Positions 1 to 9,744 of a DNA stretch of 64,000 bases are shown here, piece by piece. The DNA is from Globodera rostochiensis. Lineage: Eukaryota > Nematoda > Chromadorea > Rhabditida > Heteroderidae. The stretch covers positions 2,422,514 through 2,486,513 of the forward strand of contig JAEVLN010000014.1 in the NCBI GenBank assembly GCA_018350325.1, in the 5' to 3' direction. Under the pieces are notes generated by a model. That model was not told the origin of the DNA and searched no databases. It saw only the letters and a list, made by a program, of their open reading frames with translations. Numbering within the stretch: the first letter of the stretch is position 1; each line of letters starts with the position of its first letter. Made by a program: the position numbers and the translations under genes.

Positions 1-81
1 CCTAAACTAACAAAGAAAGCTCCATGCACACATAGTTTGAGTCAGAGAGAAAAACACAAAAATTCGTTAAGCAAAACTCAC

Positions 82-515
82 CTTTTATCTCAGAAAGGCT
101 TTGATTGACATAGTTCTTTACCAAACACCTCAGCAGAGTGCTTTTTCCAACATTGGGGGGACCAACAATTGCGACGAGCAGCGGAGGAGGAACTTCGGGG
201 AACCGGTCAACGATCGGGATGTGCTTCTTCTTCTCGCTGAGATCGGCCGCCCTGAAATGTAAATTTAGCAAGTAAATTCGTCACCAATTGTCCCCTCACC
301 TTCGAATGAGCTTTTGTGCTTTGATTGCAGAACGGAATTTGAACGCCTTCGGATTGTTGTTCTCCGCGGGTGTCGAATCCCCACTCCGCCTCTTCTTTTT
401 CAACACTTTTCCGCCTTTTTTGTGCACTAAAAAATGTGTGGTAAACCTTCAATGTTTCATTGTTCATCACAAAATTACCTCGATGTTGCTTGGCATTTCC
501 ATCCAATGGGCGCAT
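82..515 (-). CDS. BMS1: BMS1 ribosome-biogenesis GTPase, N-terminal part (partial)
   Basis: Three exons are visible on the minus strand: 515-479, 426-300 and 251-82; the next intron runs off the left edge, so most of the protein is outside the window. Exon 1 starts at an ATG two bases after a TTGTAG acceptor, fitting spliced-leader addition. Exon 2 gives a lysine-rich segment and an NPKAF motif, exon 3 the segment HIPIVDRFPEVPPP followed by a P-loop GPPNVGKSTLL. This order (basic N-terminus, NPKAF, HIP-VDR, PPP, P-loop) is that of BMS1, the nucleolar GTPase needed for 40S maturation in the U3/SSU processome. The family is about 1,100-1,280 residues, so some 90% is missing here. The P-loop reads GPPNVGKS, a good Walker A. 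The nearest upstream gene on the same strand ends about 190 bp away. Confidence 0.85.
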
Positions 516-707
516 TTCTACAACGCAATCCAAGAAAATTGCAAATACAATTTTGCAATAATATAGAAGATAAACAATTGTCGAAAAAGAAATGACTATA
601 ATTTTAATTTTTAATATGCAAATGTAAACACGAGAACTTTTCAGTAGATAAAATGGATGTGTTGCAATTGAATAGAATTGAAGAAATGTTGAAACAATGC
701 CTGCCTA

Positions 708-3700
708 TCAAAACTGGTCGTCGATTCCCTCATCGGTCACTTCAATGCTGCGAGTGCCGCAGGCCGCTTCCTCCTCCTCTCGCAACGTTTCCTGAAATGC
801 GCTGGACGAAGACGGCATTGGCATGCGTTTGCCCTGCAGCAGTGGCGGTATTTGTCGGTTCAAAGTTTCTGGACTCGGAATTTTCAGCGAATCAGCCGTT
901 TTTGACTCCGCGTAAGCACTTTTCAGTGAGGTGTTGAAGGTGTGTCTAGCCGAGTACAAATGAGTGCCATATTTTGAAGAGGCCGTCGGAATTGCGGGCT
1001 GAAGCTGTGCCGGAAGGTTCACGGCTGCTTGGGTTGGATGGCGAAAAGGCGCTTTTTGCGAGAGACCCGACGTTTTTCGTTCGTTTCTAAAATTCGGCAA
1101 TGTTACTCAATCTTTAATGCAAAAAGAAGACCTGAGTTTGTCTTCGTTTTCGTCCTTTTCCTTCTTCTCCGCGGGTTTGCGTGGGCGCTGAGGTCCGGTC
1201 GTCGGTTTAGCCTTGAAAAATGCAGGGTCAACTTCGTAAATGTCAGGCAGTTTGATTGGCTTCAGAAACTGTCGACACTCTTTCGGCGGCCCCAAATCAG
1301 TCACAACTTGCTTGATGAATTGCATGACGTATTCCTAAATTGTGGAAATCAGTAAGCAAAAGCGAAAAATGTTTATTTTCTTGCCACAATGTTCTTCTGA
1401 ATGATAAATTGAGAAACACGCTCTATACTGAGCACAGTTGGGGACACCAGCATATTATGGTTGGCACTGCCGATCACGATCAAACCGGAATCCGCTAAAA
1501 GTTTCGATTTGATTATGTTTTAAGGTTGAAAAATGTAGAATTAATTACCAATCATATTTCTTCTGAGCTGTTTTAACGCCTGCATTCTGACATTATGGGC
1601 ATCTTCACCAACAACAAAAAGAGTCGCCGGATAGGTTAAACAGATCTGGTCATCGACCGACTGTAAAAGTTACATTAAAGAAAGGCGTAAAAGTTACTGG
1701 CAACCCCTCTGGATCCGCAAGGACTCTCCGTTGGAAAAGCAAAGTCCAAAATTCCGGAAACATTGGAGATTTTGCCCACGGCCTCAAAAAGTTTAATCAT
1801 GCAAATTACGGACACACAGAAAACTGACTTTGTGATTGAGCCAACAAGCTGTGCCCCAACCGGCAAGGAAAATGTGATCATTTTGCCTTCTTTTGGCGAT
1901 TTCCTTAACCCTTTGCCGAATCATCCGAACACACATCCAAGTGCACTCCTCAACACTGATCGGACGGTCGACGTTCAGATTGAGCTCGATCTTCTCAACA
2001 CAGCAAACCGCAAGCGGCAAGAGATTTCTGCAATATAATTAATTGAAGTGATTTTGTTTTTTAGATGAATGATCCACCTGAATATTGTCTCATGCGCACG
2101 GATTGTGTGCTGGCTCGTCTTTGTGTTGATTTGTGGGTAAACGAGCACCAAACTTACATTTTTGATTGGATCGCACTAAATAAACATTAAATATATGAAT
2201 TAATCAATTACTTAGTTTGAAATTAGGAAGCCTTGAGCAAAATATGCCCAAATTTTCCACTCATTGAATTGATTGATCTTTCTTTTTGTATAAAATTAAA
2301 TTGCGGGCCAACAAACTTCGATCAATTTGGAAGACGAACTCAACGGCGGTTCGTATAGTTTTTGCGCAAGAAATTCCGAAATGCATTTATTCGCCCTTTC
2401 AAGCTCCGATTCTTCACTGGAAGAAGTGATTATGTAATCGCCGAGGTTGCTACCCTTTAAAAATGTACAGATTATAAATCTGATAATATACCCCTGACAC
2501 CAACCGCGTTTTTGAGAAAGCGAAGCAAATTAAGGTAAGAAATAAGCCGAGTTTGGCTTAAATTCTTTAGCAACCAGTCGTGAACCTCCACAATCAGCAA
2601 TTGACAAGACTAAAAATAAGCACAAAATTTAACAAAACCATTTTAAATTCCTAAAAAATATTCACTAAAACGTACCTTACTATAAAGCCGCAAAGATTCT
2701 CTCAGACGGTTGGCGTTTTTCATTGTCAAACTGTGAAACATTGAAGCACCGCCAGCGACTCCTTGGGTAGCCAAATCGACAAGTCGCTGATTATCGATGA
2801 ATTGGAGAAAAATATGAAGATAAGCTCGAACTTCCTCATCAAGATTCCTGAACCTATAAAATAGTGAATATGCTATTATTCTCTATTGTCTTACAAGCTT
2901 TCCGGATAGTCAGCATCTTCACCTTCTTGATTATGCACCCAATTCAAAGATGCACGTTTTCCAAGAAGTATCTTATTTATTGAGTTTGCACAGCTTTCAG
3001 CTGGGTTTGTGACGAATAACTCGTCAAAACCTCCAGGAGCATGCACAGTGACACAATCGATCTCCAACTCCTCAGAGATTGTGCATGGATCTGACCGACT
3101 AGATGAAATACCAAGAATAGAAAACAAACCCAGTCAATGAATATTATAATACCCGACTAAAAGTTCTCTGTAGAAGTAGTCCCCTTCATAGAGGCAAGCT
3201 CCTCGCAGAGCGGAAGCCATTGGGTTCAAATGACGCAGTTGCGTCATCCTCCTGATCAATTCGAGTCTCTGAAGTTGTTTTTCACTCTTTTCCTTTGCGT
3301 GCTTTTCCCTTTTCGCCGCCACTTTAGCGCTGATCACACTGTTTGTTATTCGTGCTTTTGTTAGAGGGCTGTTGTGTATAAAAGCATTGGACTTCAAAGA
3401 TGGACGTCCGCGTCTCTTCAAGACAGCATTTTTAGCTATAGACGGCCGGGCAACCAATTTCCGTTGTTGTGACTTGCTGCTCTCTTTTTGTATTATCTTA
3501 AAAAAAATTGCTAAAACCATTTTTCTTTTTTCCCAAGACTTCGTTTTCACGTTGTTGAGAGGATGATGCAGCGACTTCCATTGGGAGGATTGGCGCACCA
3601 TCCAACATTTCAATTTCAGTGTTATTCAATTCGGCAGAACGAGCAGAAATAATTAATGCGTTTTTGGTCCGCCTTTTCTTCTTTGCCACCACTTTAGAAT

Positions 3701-5049
3701 AGTCGGTCACACTGTTTGGCATCCGCGATTTTGTTAACGGAATGTACACAAAGTCGCCGGACTTCAAAGTTGGACGCCCGCGTCTCTTCAATGCTGAAAT
3801 GTTCGTTAGAGGTGGCAGTCCTTCGAATTTCCGTTGTTCAATTGACTTGTCGGATGCTGAACTCGCATTTTGGGTTTTCTAAAAAAACTTTCAAAACTAT
3901 TTGTTATTGTTTTAAAAGGCCTGCCTCTTTTTGTTGAGATAACGTTGAGACATCTTCCACTATTTTAGTTGCAATTGGTGTAATACCCAAGATTTCCATT
4001 TCAGTGTTATTCAATTTTGGAGAACGATCAGGAATAAAAAAACCATCTGCATTTTCGTCATGTTTTTCCTTTTTCGGCACTATTTTGGAGCCGGTCACAC
4101 TGTTTGTCATCCGCGATTTTGTTAAAGGAATGTACACAAAGTCGTCGGACTTCATAGTTGGACGCCTGCTTCTCTTCTTGTCGGATGCTAAACTATCGTT
4201 TTGTTTTTTCTAAAAAAAGACATATAAAGCTTTTTTTTGTGATTGTTTTAAAAGACTTGCCTCTTTTTGTTGAGAAAATGGTGAGGTGCTTTCCATCAAA
4301 TTAGTTGCGTCCGATATTTCAATTTCAGTGCTTCCCAACTTGGGAGAAGAAACTAAAAAAACAAAAATTGCGTTTTGCATAAGCAAAGGAAATAATGACC
4401 AAGAGAATACGAAGGCGTGGCAATTCCTGGTATTTCCACCAACGACGGCGATTCCATCAATTTAATCTCTTCTTGCTCGTCCAAAAAGTTGTCGAAATAT
4501 TTGTCTCCGCAATAAGCAACCGATGGCAAATTATTGTGCTGCTGATCGAGGGTCCCGGTTGCGAATTTGAAGTGTGCTTGAAGAATGAAGTCCTCAGTTC
4601 GAAGCTGATTGAGTTGCTCCCTTAGCGTAATTTGAGAGATTTCATCCGCGTCGGCAACATCGGACTCAAAGTCGCAAAAAAATGAAGAATTCACGTCATC
4701 ATCCATAAAAGATATGTCACTTGAGATACTCGGCGATCTTGAATTTGGTAATATCTCATAATTCTTTAGTTTAAGGGGAAATGGTCTTAAATACAAACCT
4801 AAATTCTTTTTAAACATTTTGAATTTTAAACACGGGTTTCAAATTTATCCTGGTGAATCATTTTAAAAATTACCGGGAATTTAAGTAAATACAGTTGCTT
4901 TGCATCTGTCCAGGTCTTACAAGATGAGCATTACGGTTACGCTTTGACATTTGCTTCTTTGGAAAATGCTTAATAACCGGCGGCGAGTATTTGACTCGTG
5001 GCTTTGAGATTCGACGATTCGCGTTTTCCGTCTCTTGATCTGTCTCCAT
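708..5049 (-). CDS. KANSL3: KANSL3-like (NSL complex subunit 3) protein with AT-hook-like repeats
   Basis: Multi-exon minus-strand gene. The start is taken as the ATG at 5049, one base after a TTTCAG acceptor. The core shows DRPISVEECTWMCVRM, then DHIFLAGWGTACW, LFVVGEDAHNV and DSGLIVIGSANHNM, in the order of the alpha/beta-hydrolase-like domain of KANSL3, a scaffold of the nuclear NSL histone-acetyltransferase (KAT8/MOF) complex. The elbow reads GWGTA with no nucleophilic Ser, as in the non-enzymatic family. Further 5' exons (about 2.3-3.1 kb) are helical and match no motif I know. Exons at 3.1-4.2 kb repeat a KRRGRP-type module. The last exon ends at 708 in a Ser/Glu-rich tail. Assigning the far 5' exons (4.35-5.05 kb) to this gene rests on strand, spacing and lack of another start; exact joins there are unresolved. 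Confidence 0.7.
3296..4350 (-). repeat. Tandem exon-module triplication inside the KANSL3-like gene
   Basis: Three related blocks, roughly 3296-3450, 3529-3800 and 3916-4180, plus a fourth fragment at about 4245-4350. Each codes K-R-R-G-R-P-x-L-K-S, then a stretch like FVYIPLTKSRMxNSVT and a Lys-rich segment. Two copies keep RGRP, the AT-hook core; the most 5' copy in gene order reads RSRRP and has lost it. The repeat includes the flanking coding sequence (the N-N-T-E-I/M-E motif) and the intron borders, so whole exons were copied. DNA binding is inferred from the motif only. Confidence 0.75.
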
Positions 5050-5510
5050 CCTGAAACAAGCCGTTTTGTTGTATGCGTAAGTAACAATAACAATAACCTG
5101 TAATTATTAAAATAAAGAGTAAAAGTTTAAACCCAAACGAAGTACAGCCGGTATGCTGGTTTACATGGCTTCGAAAAACCCTATGATAAAGTAAGTCTAA
5201 CATTGCGCTGTCTGCCGCGTCATTAGGAGTTGTCCATTCATTTTTGGCGTTATGTTAGCGCAAAAATTACTTTTTTCAATTTTTCAAAATTACTCATTTG
5301 CTCAATTTTTCGTGTTTTTTCTATTTTTAAAATCGACGATAAAGTTAACTAAAAACTTTTTTTAAGTAAAAAAATCCGCAAAACAAATTTTTAACGGATG
5401 CACCAAAATTTTTTTTGGGTATTGTAACATTTATACATTTAACAACTTTTATATAAATATTTAAATTTGAAATAAAATGTCATTATTCAAATTATTTTAG
5501 CTCTTGCCAA
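5050..5510. other. Intergenic gap upstream of KANSL3-like gene and TOG copy 1
   Basis: AT-rich sequence between divergent genes. It would hold the promoter and the spliced-leader acceptor of the minus-strand KANSL3-like gene and whatever drives the first TOG copy. Long A/T runs at 5260-5480 end in ATTTTAG at about 5500, a good acceptor for the first TOG exon. No gene seen. Confidence 0.5.
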
Positions 5511-6415
5511 AAATGGATCATTGGGAATTGTTGGAGCCTGTCGACATTTCCTCTAAGCTGACGATTGATTTTGAAAGCAATAAATGGCAAGAAAGAAAAG
5601 AGGCGATGGACGAACTTTTCCAACTGCTGACCCAAAATCCACGACTTGCGGATTCTCCAAAGTATCGAGAAGTCATTGAACGTCTGACAAAGGTCTCCTC
5701 CTGTAAAAGTAATTGTTGGACTGGTGTTTTAGGCCATGGCCAACGACTCGAACATCAACGTCGTCACTTCCGCTGCCAAATGTATGGCGGGTTTTGCAAA
5801 AGGATTGCGTGCCAAATTTGCTCCGCACGTACTGTTGGTCCTGCCGGTTATTTTTGGGAAGTTCAAAGAAAAGAAACAAATTCTCCGAGATGCGCTCATC
5901 GAGTGCGTTGATGCCGTTTTTGCAAGCACGGTAATGTTCATAAGCCACTAAACAAATACGAAAATATTGCAGACCCTGGACCATCTGAGCAATGCCATGC
6001 TAGAGGCATTGGCATCAAAGCAAAATCCGAGTCAGAAGTGCCAGCTCGACCTGTTCATTTACCGCATCTTCCGCTCTCTCGCGCCAAAAGACGTTCCCAA
6101 GGGCTTCCTCAAGGATTTGGTGGCCGCATTAAGCAAGGTTTGACGAGATGGGATTGTTTTTTGTAACAGTTGCTGTCTTAGCATGGATCCGATGCCGATC
6201 CGGAAGTGCGCGACTCTTCGTTCGCCGCATTGGGTGCCATTATGAAATGCATCGGGGAGAAGTCTCTTTCTGTTTTTCTGACCCCCGAATTGGTGAAAGA
6301 TGCGAACAAAATGGCGAAGGTCGTCACTATCTGATTCAAAATTAAAGTTTGGTTTAGATTGTTGAATACAAGGACAAAGCGCAATCGGAGGCCGCAGCAA
6401 TGCTTTCTCTCACAA
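5511..6415 (+). repeat. 905-bp segmental duplication, left copy (partner 8172-9076)
   Basis: Matches 8172-9076 at a constant offset of 2,661 bp. Reading both copies base by base I find only two differences: C/T near 6068 versus 8729, and A/G near 6384 versus 9045. Both fall at third codon positions and are silent. Introns are identical. The left border lies two bases before the ATG of the TOG exon, the right border inside exon 5. Confidence 0.95.
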
Positions 6416-6497
6416 TGATGGTATTTTTTCTGAATTTACTGCATAAGGATAATGGCAAGCGAACGTTTGTTTTTACCAAATTTTTACTGCTTTAATT
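5513..6497 (+). pseudogene. zyg-9: ZYG-9/XMAP215 TOG-domain fragment, copy 1
   Basis: Five exons, all joined in phase 0: 5513-5692, 5733-5930, 5973-6137, 6182-6319 and 6358 onward. They code for the second TOG-type HEAT domain of the XMAP215/ch-TOG/ZYG-9 microtubule polymerases: the EPVDISSKL lead-in, KWQERKEA, AAKCMAGFAKGLRAKF, KFKEKK, then DADPEVRDSSFAALGA. TOG domains bind curved tubulin dimers; the whole polymerase has three or more in over 1,400 residues. This copy has one domain, no upstream TOG1 exon, and after the duplicated part it reads into unrelated sequence with a stop at about 6497. An ATTTTAG acceptor sits just upstream (5500). Called a pseudogene or fragment because it is truncated at both ends; it could still be expressed as a short protein. 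Confidence 0.6.
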
Positions 6498-7009
6498 TTT
6501 ATGCATTAAGCTTCTATATTACAACCGTGGGCGTTACCCCTCTCCCTCTATACCGAATAAAAATGCCCGACGATGCCAACAGGCACCGTCGGCTCCCCCC
6601 CCCCCCCCATCGACAAAGTAAAAATTCAAATAGGAATAATCCAAAAGTTTTTTTCAAAAAATACATTGCTAAAAAAGTTTAGGATCGGTCTCCTTTCCTT
6701 TGAACTCATACTATAGTACAGTCAGGAGACAGAAAATTTTATTGGGCGGGGGAAGGGATCAAAAAATTCGAGGGGGAATTTTTGCTTCAACGGTTCTTTT
6801 TCTGCCTATTTTTAAGTAACTTTTTGAGGGCCGATAGATAGAAAAAATGAATTTTGACATTAAGGAAATTAGTCAAAAACTGCCTCCTTCCCCTATCGAA
6901 TGTGAAATTTTTTGGTCTGAATTATAGTTTGGTGTGTTAAATACGCGAAATCGGTTGATAAAATCTGTCCAAAAGCTGCAAATTAGCTGAATTTTTTGGT
7001 TGGTGGAAG

Positions 7010-7258
7010 CAGGGACGTAGCTAGAAAAAATTTTCGGAAGGGGGAATTGATCCATCTGAGCGCGGCGCTCAGATGGGATTCCCATTTGAGCGCCAGGAGC
7101 GGCCCGGAAAATTTTTTTGATTTTTGATGGCAATTTGTTAAGAAAATTGATCAAAAAGTTGTAAAAGTGTAAAACAATAGGGTCCCCCCTCTTGTTTTTT
7201 TCCTCAAATTTCATTTCGGGGGGGGGGGAATCCCCCCCCCCCCCTGGCTACGTCCCTG
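7010..7258. mobile_element. hAT-like MITE, 249 bp, with 8-bp target duplication
   Basis: Ends are CAGGGACGTAGCTAG on the left and CTGGCTACGTCCCTG on the right: inverted repeats of 15 bp with one mismatch. Both sides are flanked directly by GGTGGAAG (7002-7009 and 7259-7266), a perfect 8-bp target-site duplication. An 8-bp duplication and CAGGG-type ends are typical of hAT transposons. It is far too short for a transposase, so non-autonomous. Internally it holds a G9/C13 hairpin next to the right end. Confidence 0.85.
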
Positions 7259-7455
7259 GGTGGAAGGGTCAGCAACCCTTTTTTATTTGTTATTTTATTT
7301 TTAAAATTTTTCCAAATGGCAATTTGTTCTCAACTTTTTATTTTTGGATTTCGAGACTAAAACTTCACCATGGATGAGACGGAGTTTCGATTTCGGGTAT
7401 GAAATTTTAGGAAAACATTGGAAAATTTTAAAATCGATAGGGTCATGGAAGGAGG

Positions 7456-7928
7456 CAAGGGCGTAGCCCCCCCCCCCCCCGAAATGAACTCGTGAAAAAA
7501 AATCCATAGGGTAGGCCCTTTTGTTTTGCAAAATTGGGACCAATTTTCTTTATTATCTCTAAAAATCTTCAAATTTTTTCCCGGCGGCGCCTGTTGACAC
7601 TGCCGGGCTCTCAAAGTTTTAAAAAATTACAACATTTTTTTAAATTTTTTTGGTGCAAATCTTTTAACAAATCGGATTAAAAATTCAAAAAATTTTGTTG
7701 GCGGCGCCTATCGGCACCGCCGACCCCTTCCTCTGCCCCCCCCCCCGAAGTGAAGTAGAATTTTCTTAAAAAATTCGTATTTTTAAAACCAAAAATGCAT
7801 ACTTAAAAAACGAACATTTTTTTGAAATTTGCTTAACAAAAACGTAATAAAAAGCCAAATGTACCCCTAAAAAACGATTTTTTCTTGAATCAGCTCCCCA
7901 CTGAAAAAAAATCCTGGCTACGCCCTTG
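7456..7928. mobile_element. Possible second MITE with CAAGGGCGTAGCC ends
   Basis: CAAGGGCGTAGCC at 7456 and its exact reverse complement GGCTACGCCCTTG ending at 7928 give perfect 13-bp inverted ends, related to those of the neighbouring 249-bp element. The flanking 8-mers (GAAGGAGG and AAAGAGTG) do not match, so the target duplication is lost or the pairing is accidental. Confidence 0.5.
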
Positions 7929-8092
7929 AAAGAGTGAAGTTTTTCGATGTAGGAAAATTTGTCACAAGCTTTGAAAATATTCCATTTTTTATTTCATCGG
8001 GAAGATTTTTAATTTGCTTTGATATTACTACTGTAGTATAAAAAATATTTTAAAAGATTCATAGGGCTCTAATATAGAAATTTATTGATCAG

Positions 8093-9569
8093 GCCAATGC
8101 TCATTCCGATTGTGGGCGGACCAGCACTTCTTCCGCTAAAGAAAATGCTTTCATCATTCAAAACAACGACGAAATGGATCATTGGGAATTGTTGGAGCCT
8201 GTCGACATTTCCTCTAAGCTGACGATTGATTTTGAAAGCAATAAATGGCAAGAAAGAAAAGAGGCGATGGACGAACTTTTCCAACTGCTGACCCAAAATC
8301 CACGACTTGCGGATTCTCCAAAGTATCGAGAAGTCATTGAACGTCTGACAAAGGTCTCCTCCTGTAAAAGTAATTGTTGGACTGGTGTTTTAGGCCATGG
8401 CCAACGACTCGAACATCAACGTCGTCACTTCCGCTGCCAAATGTATGGCGGGTTTTGCAAAAGGATTGCGTGCCAAATTTGCTCCGCACGTACTGTTGGT
8501 CCTGCCGGTTATTTTTGGGAAGTTCAAAGAAAAGAAACAAATTCTCCGAGATGCGCTCATCGAGTGCGTTGATGCCGTTTTTGCAAGCACGGTAATGTTC
8601 ATAAGCCACTAAACAAATACGAAAATATTGCAGACCCTGGACCATCTGAGCAATGCCATGCTAGAGGCATTGGCATCAAAGCAAAATCCGAGTCAGAAGT
8701 GCCAGCTCGACCTGTTCATTTACCGCATTTTCCGCTCTCTCGCGCCAAAAGACGTTCCCAAGGGCTTCCTCAAGGATTTGGTGGCCGCATTAAGCAAGGT
8801 TTGACGAGATGGGATTGTTTTTTGTAACAGTTGCTGTCTTAGCATGGATCCGATGCCGATCCGGAAGTGCGCGACTCTTCGTTCGCCGCATTGGGTGCCA
8901 TTATGAAATGCATCGGGGAGAAGTCTCTTTCTGTTTTTCTGACCCCCGAATTGGTGAAAGATGCGAACAAAATGGCGAAGGTCGTCACTATCTGATTCAA
9001 AATTAAAGTTTGGTTTAGATTGTTGAATACAAGGACAAAGCGCAGTCGGAGGCCGCAGCAATGCTTTCTCTCACAAAACCGGTCTTTTTCCCCATAAATT
9101 TTTTATAATTAATTGATAGTCAGTCCATCAAGCTTATGTGCAGAAATTTTTTTGCCTGTGTATTATTTTTTCTTAAACTACATATAATGAATGCTCTTTA
9201 CGATTGCATTTTTATCTTTAGAAAAAACAACAGAACGGATTTTATCCAAGCCCAGTTGACCTGCCGATTAAGCAGCAACGACGGATTTTGAATGTTCTGT
9301 CTCCCCGAGTGCGCCTTTTTATCACTTAGTTTTACTATTATTTAATGTTATTTCTTGTTTTGTAGGCTGACTGTCAAGCCGCTGAGTGTCGGGTCAACAC
9401 GTCCTCATCCAAGAAAAGTGTGCCAAGTGTTGTCTCGGTCTCAAAAAGTCGTCCATTCACTGCTCCTTCGGAAGCATCTCCCACCTGCAACAAATACTCT
9501 TTCGATTATGTCAATACCCCTTCCGGTTCTCGCATTCCCCGACTCATTAGGACCCGAACCAAGAAATGA
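8093..9569 (+). CDS. zyg-9: Short single-TOG protein (ZYG-9/XMAP215-like), copy 2
   Basis: Seven exons in phase 0: 8093-8353 (open from a TTGATCAG acceptor; first ATG 8174), 8394-8591, 8634-8798, 8843-8980, 9019-9081, 9222-9308 and 9366-9569 ending in TGA. From the ATG this gives about 344 residues. Residues 1-250 are a TOG/HEAT domain like TOG2 of XMAP215/ZYG-9 (microtubule polymerase; tubulin binding). The 27 codons before the ATG are open and in frame and resemble an inter-TOG linker, so this may be the middle of a longer gene or a start at 8174. The last two exons (Lys/Ser/Arg-rich, ending IRTRTKK) match nothing I know; basic Ser-rich linkers do occur in this family. Full-length homologues exceed 1,400 residues, so it is truncated or a new short paralogue. 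The exon 5 donor (CCG/GTCTTT) is weak. Confidence 0.6.
8172..9076 (+). repeat. 905-bp segmental duplication, right copy
   Basis: Partner of 5511-6415. Because the 81 bases before this copy stay open in frame with it, and the exons after it continue in phase, this copy looks like the more native context. Confidence 0.9.
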
Positions 9570-9744
9570 TATGATGACTTTGTTCCCCCATTGACTTGAC
9601 CAAGAATTATTATTGTCCGATCTGTTGATCTCAGCATATTCCGTACTATGGAGAACTGTCACTTCGATATTTAAATTATTATACAGTTTGCCTTTCTGTC
9701 AAAGAATAAGAATATGTTCTATCCACTTATTGCTAATGTATAGC

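Larger units (their letters stand above)
6498..8092. other. Transposon- and homopolymer-rich spacer between the TOG copies
   Basis: No gene seen. The spacer holds a small TIR element with target duplication (7010-7258), a second TIR pair (7456-7928), several runs of 9-14 G or C (for example 6597-6608, 7219-7244, 7469-7480) and three copies of a GC-rich palindrome around GGCGCCTATCGGCACCGCC (about 6563, 7585 and 7700). The remainder is A/T-rich sequence with poly-A/T runs. Confidence 0.7.

Noticed and set aside
5513..6497. Retrocopy origin of TOG copy 1
   Set aside because: All introns are present and identical in both copies, so it was copied as DNA.
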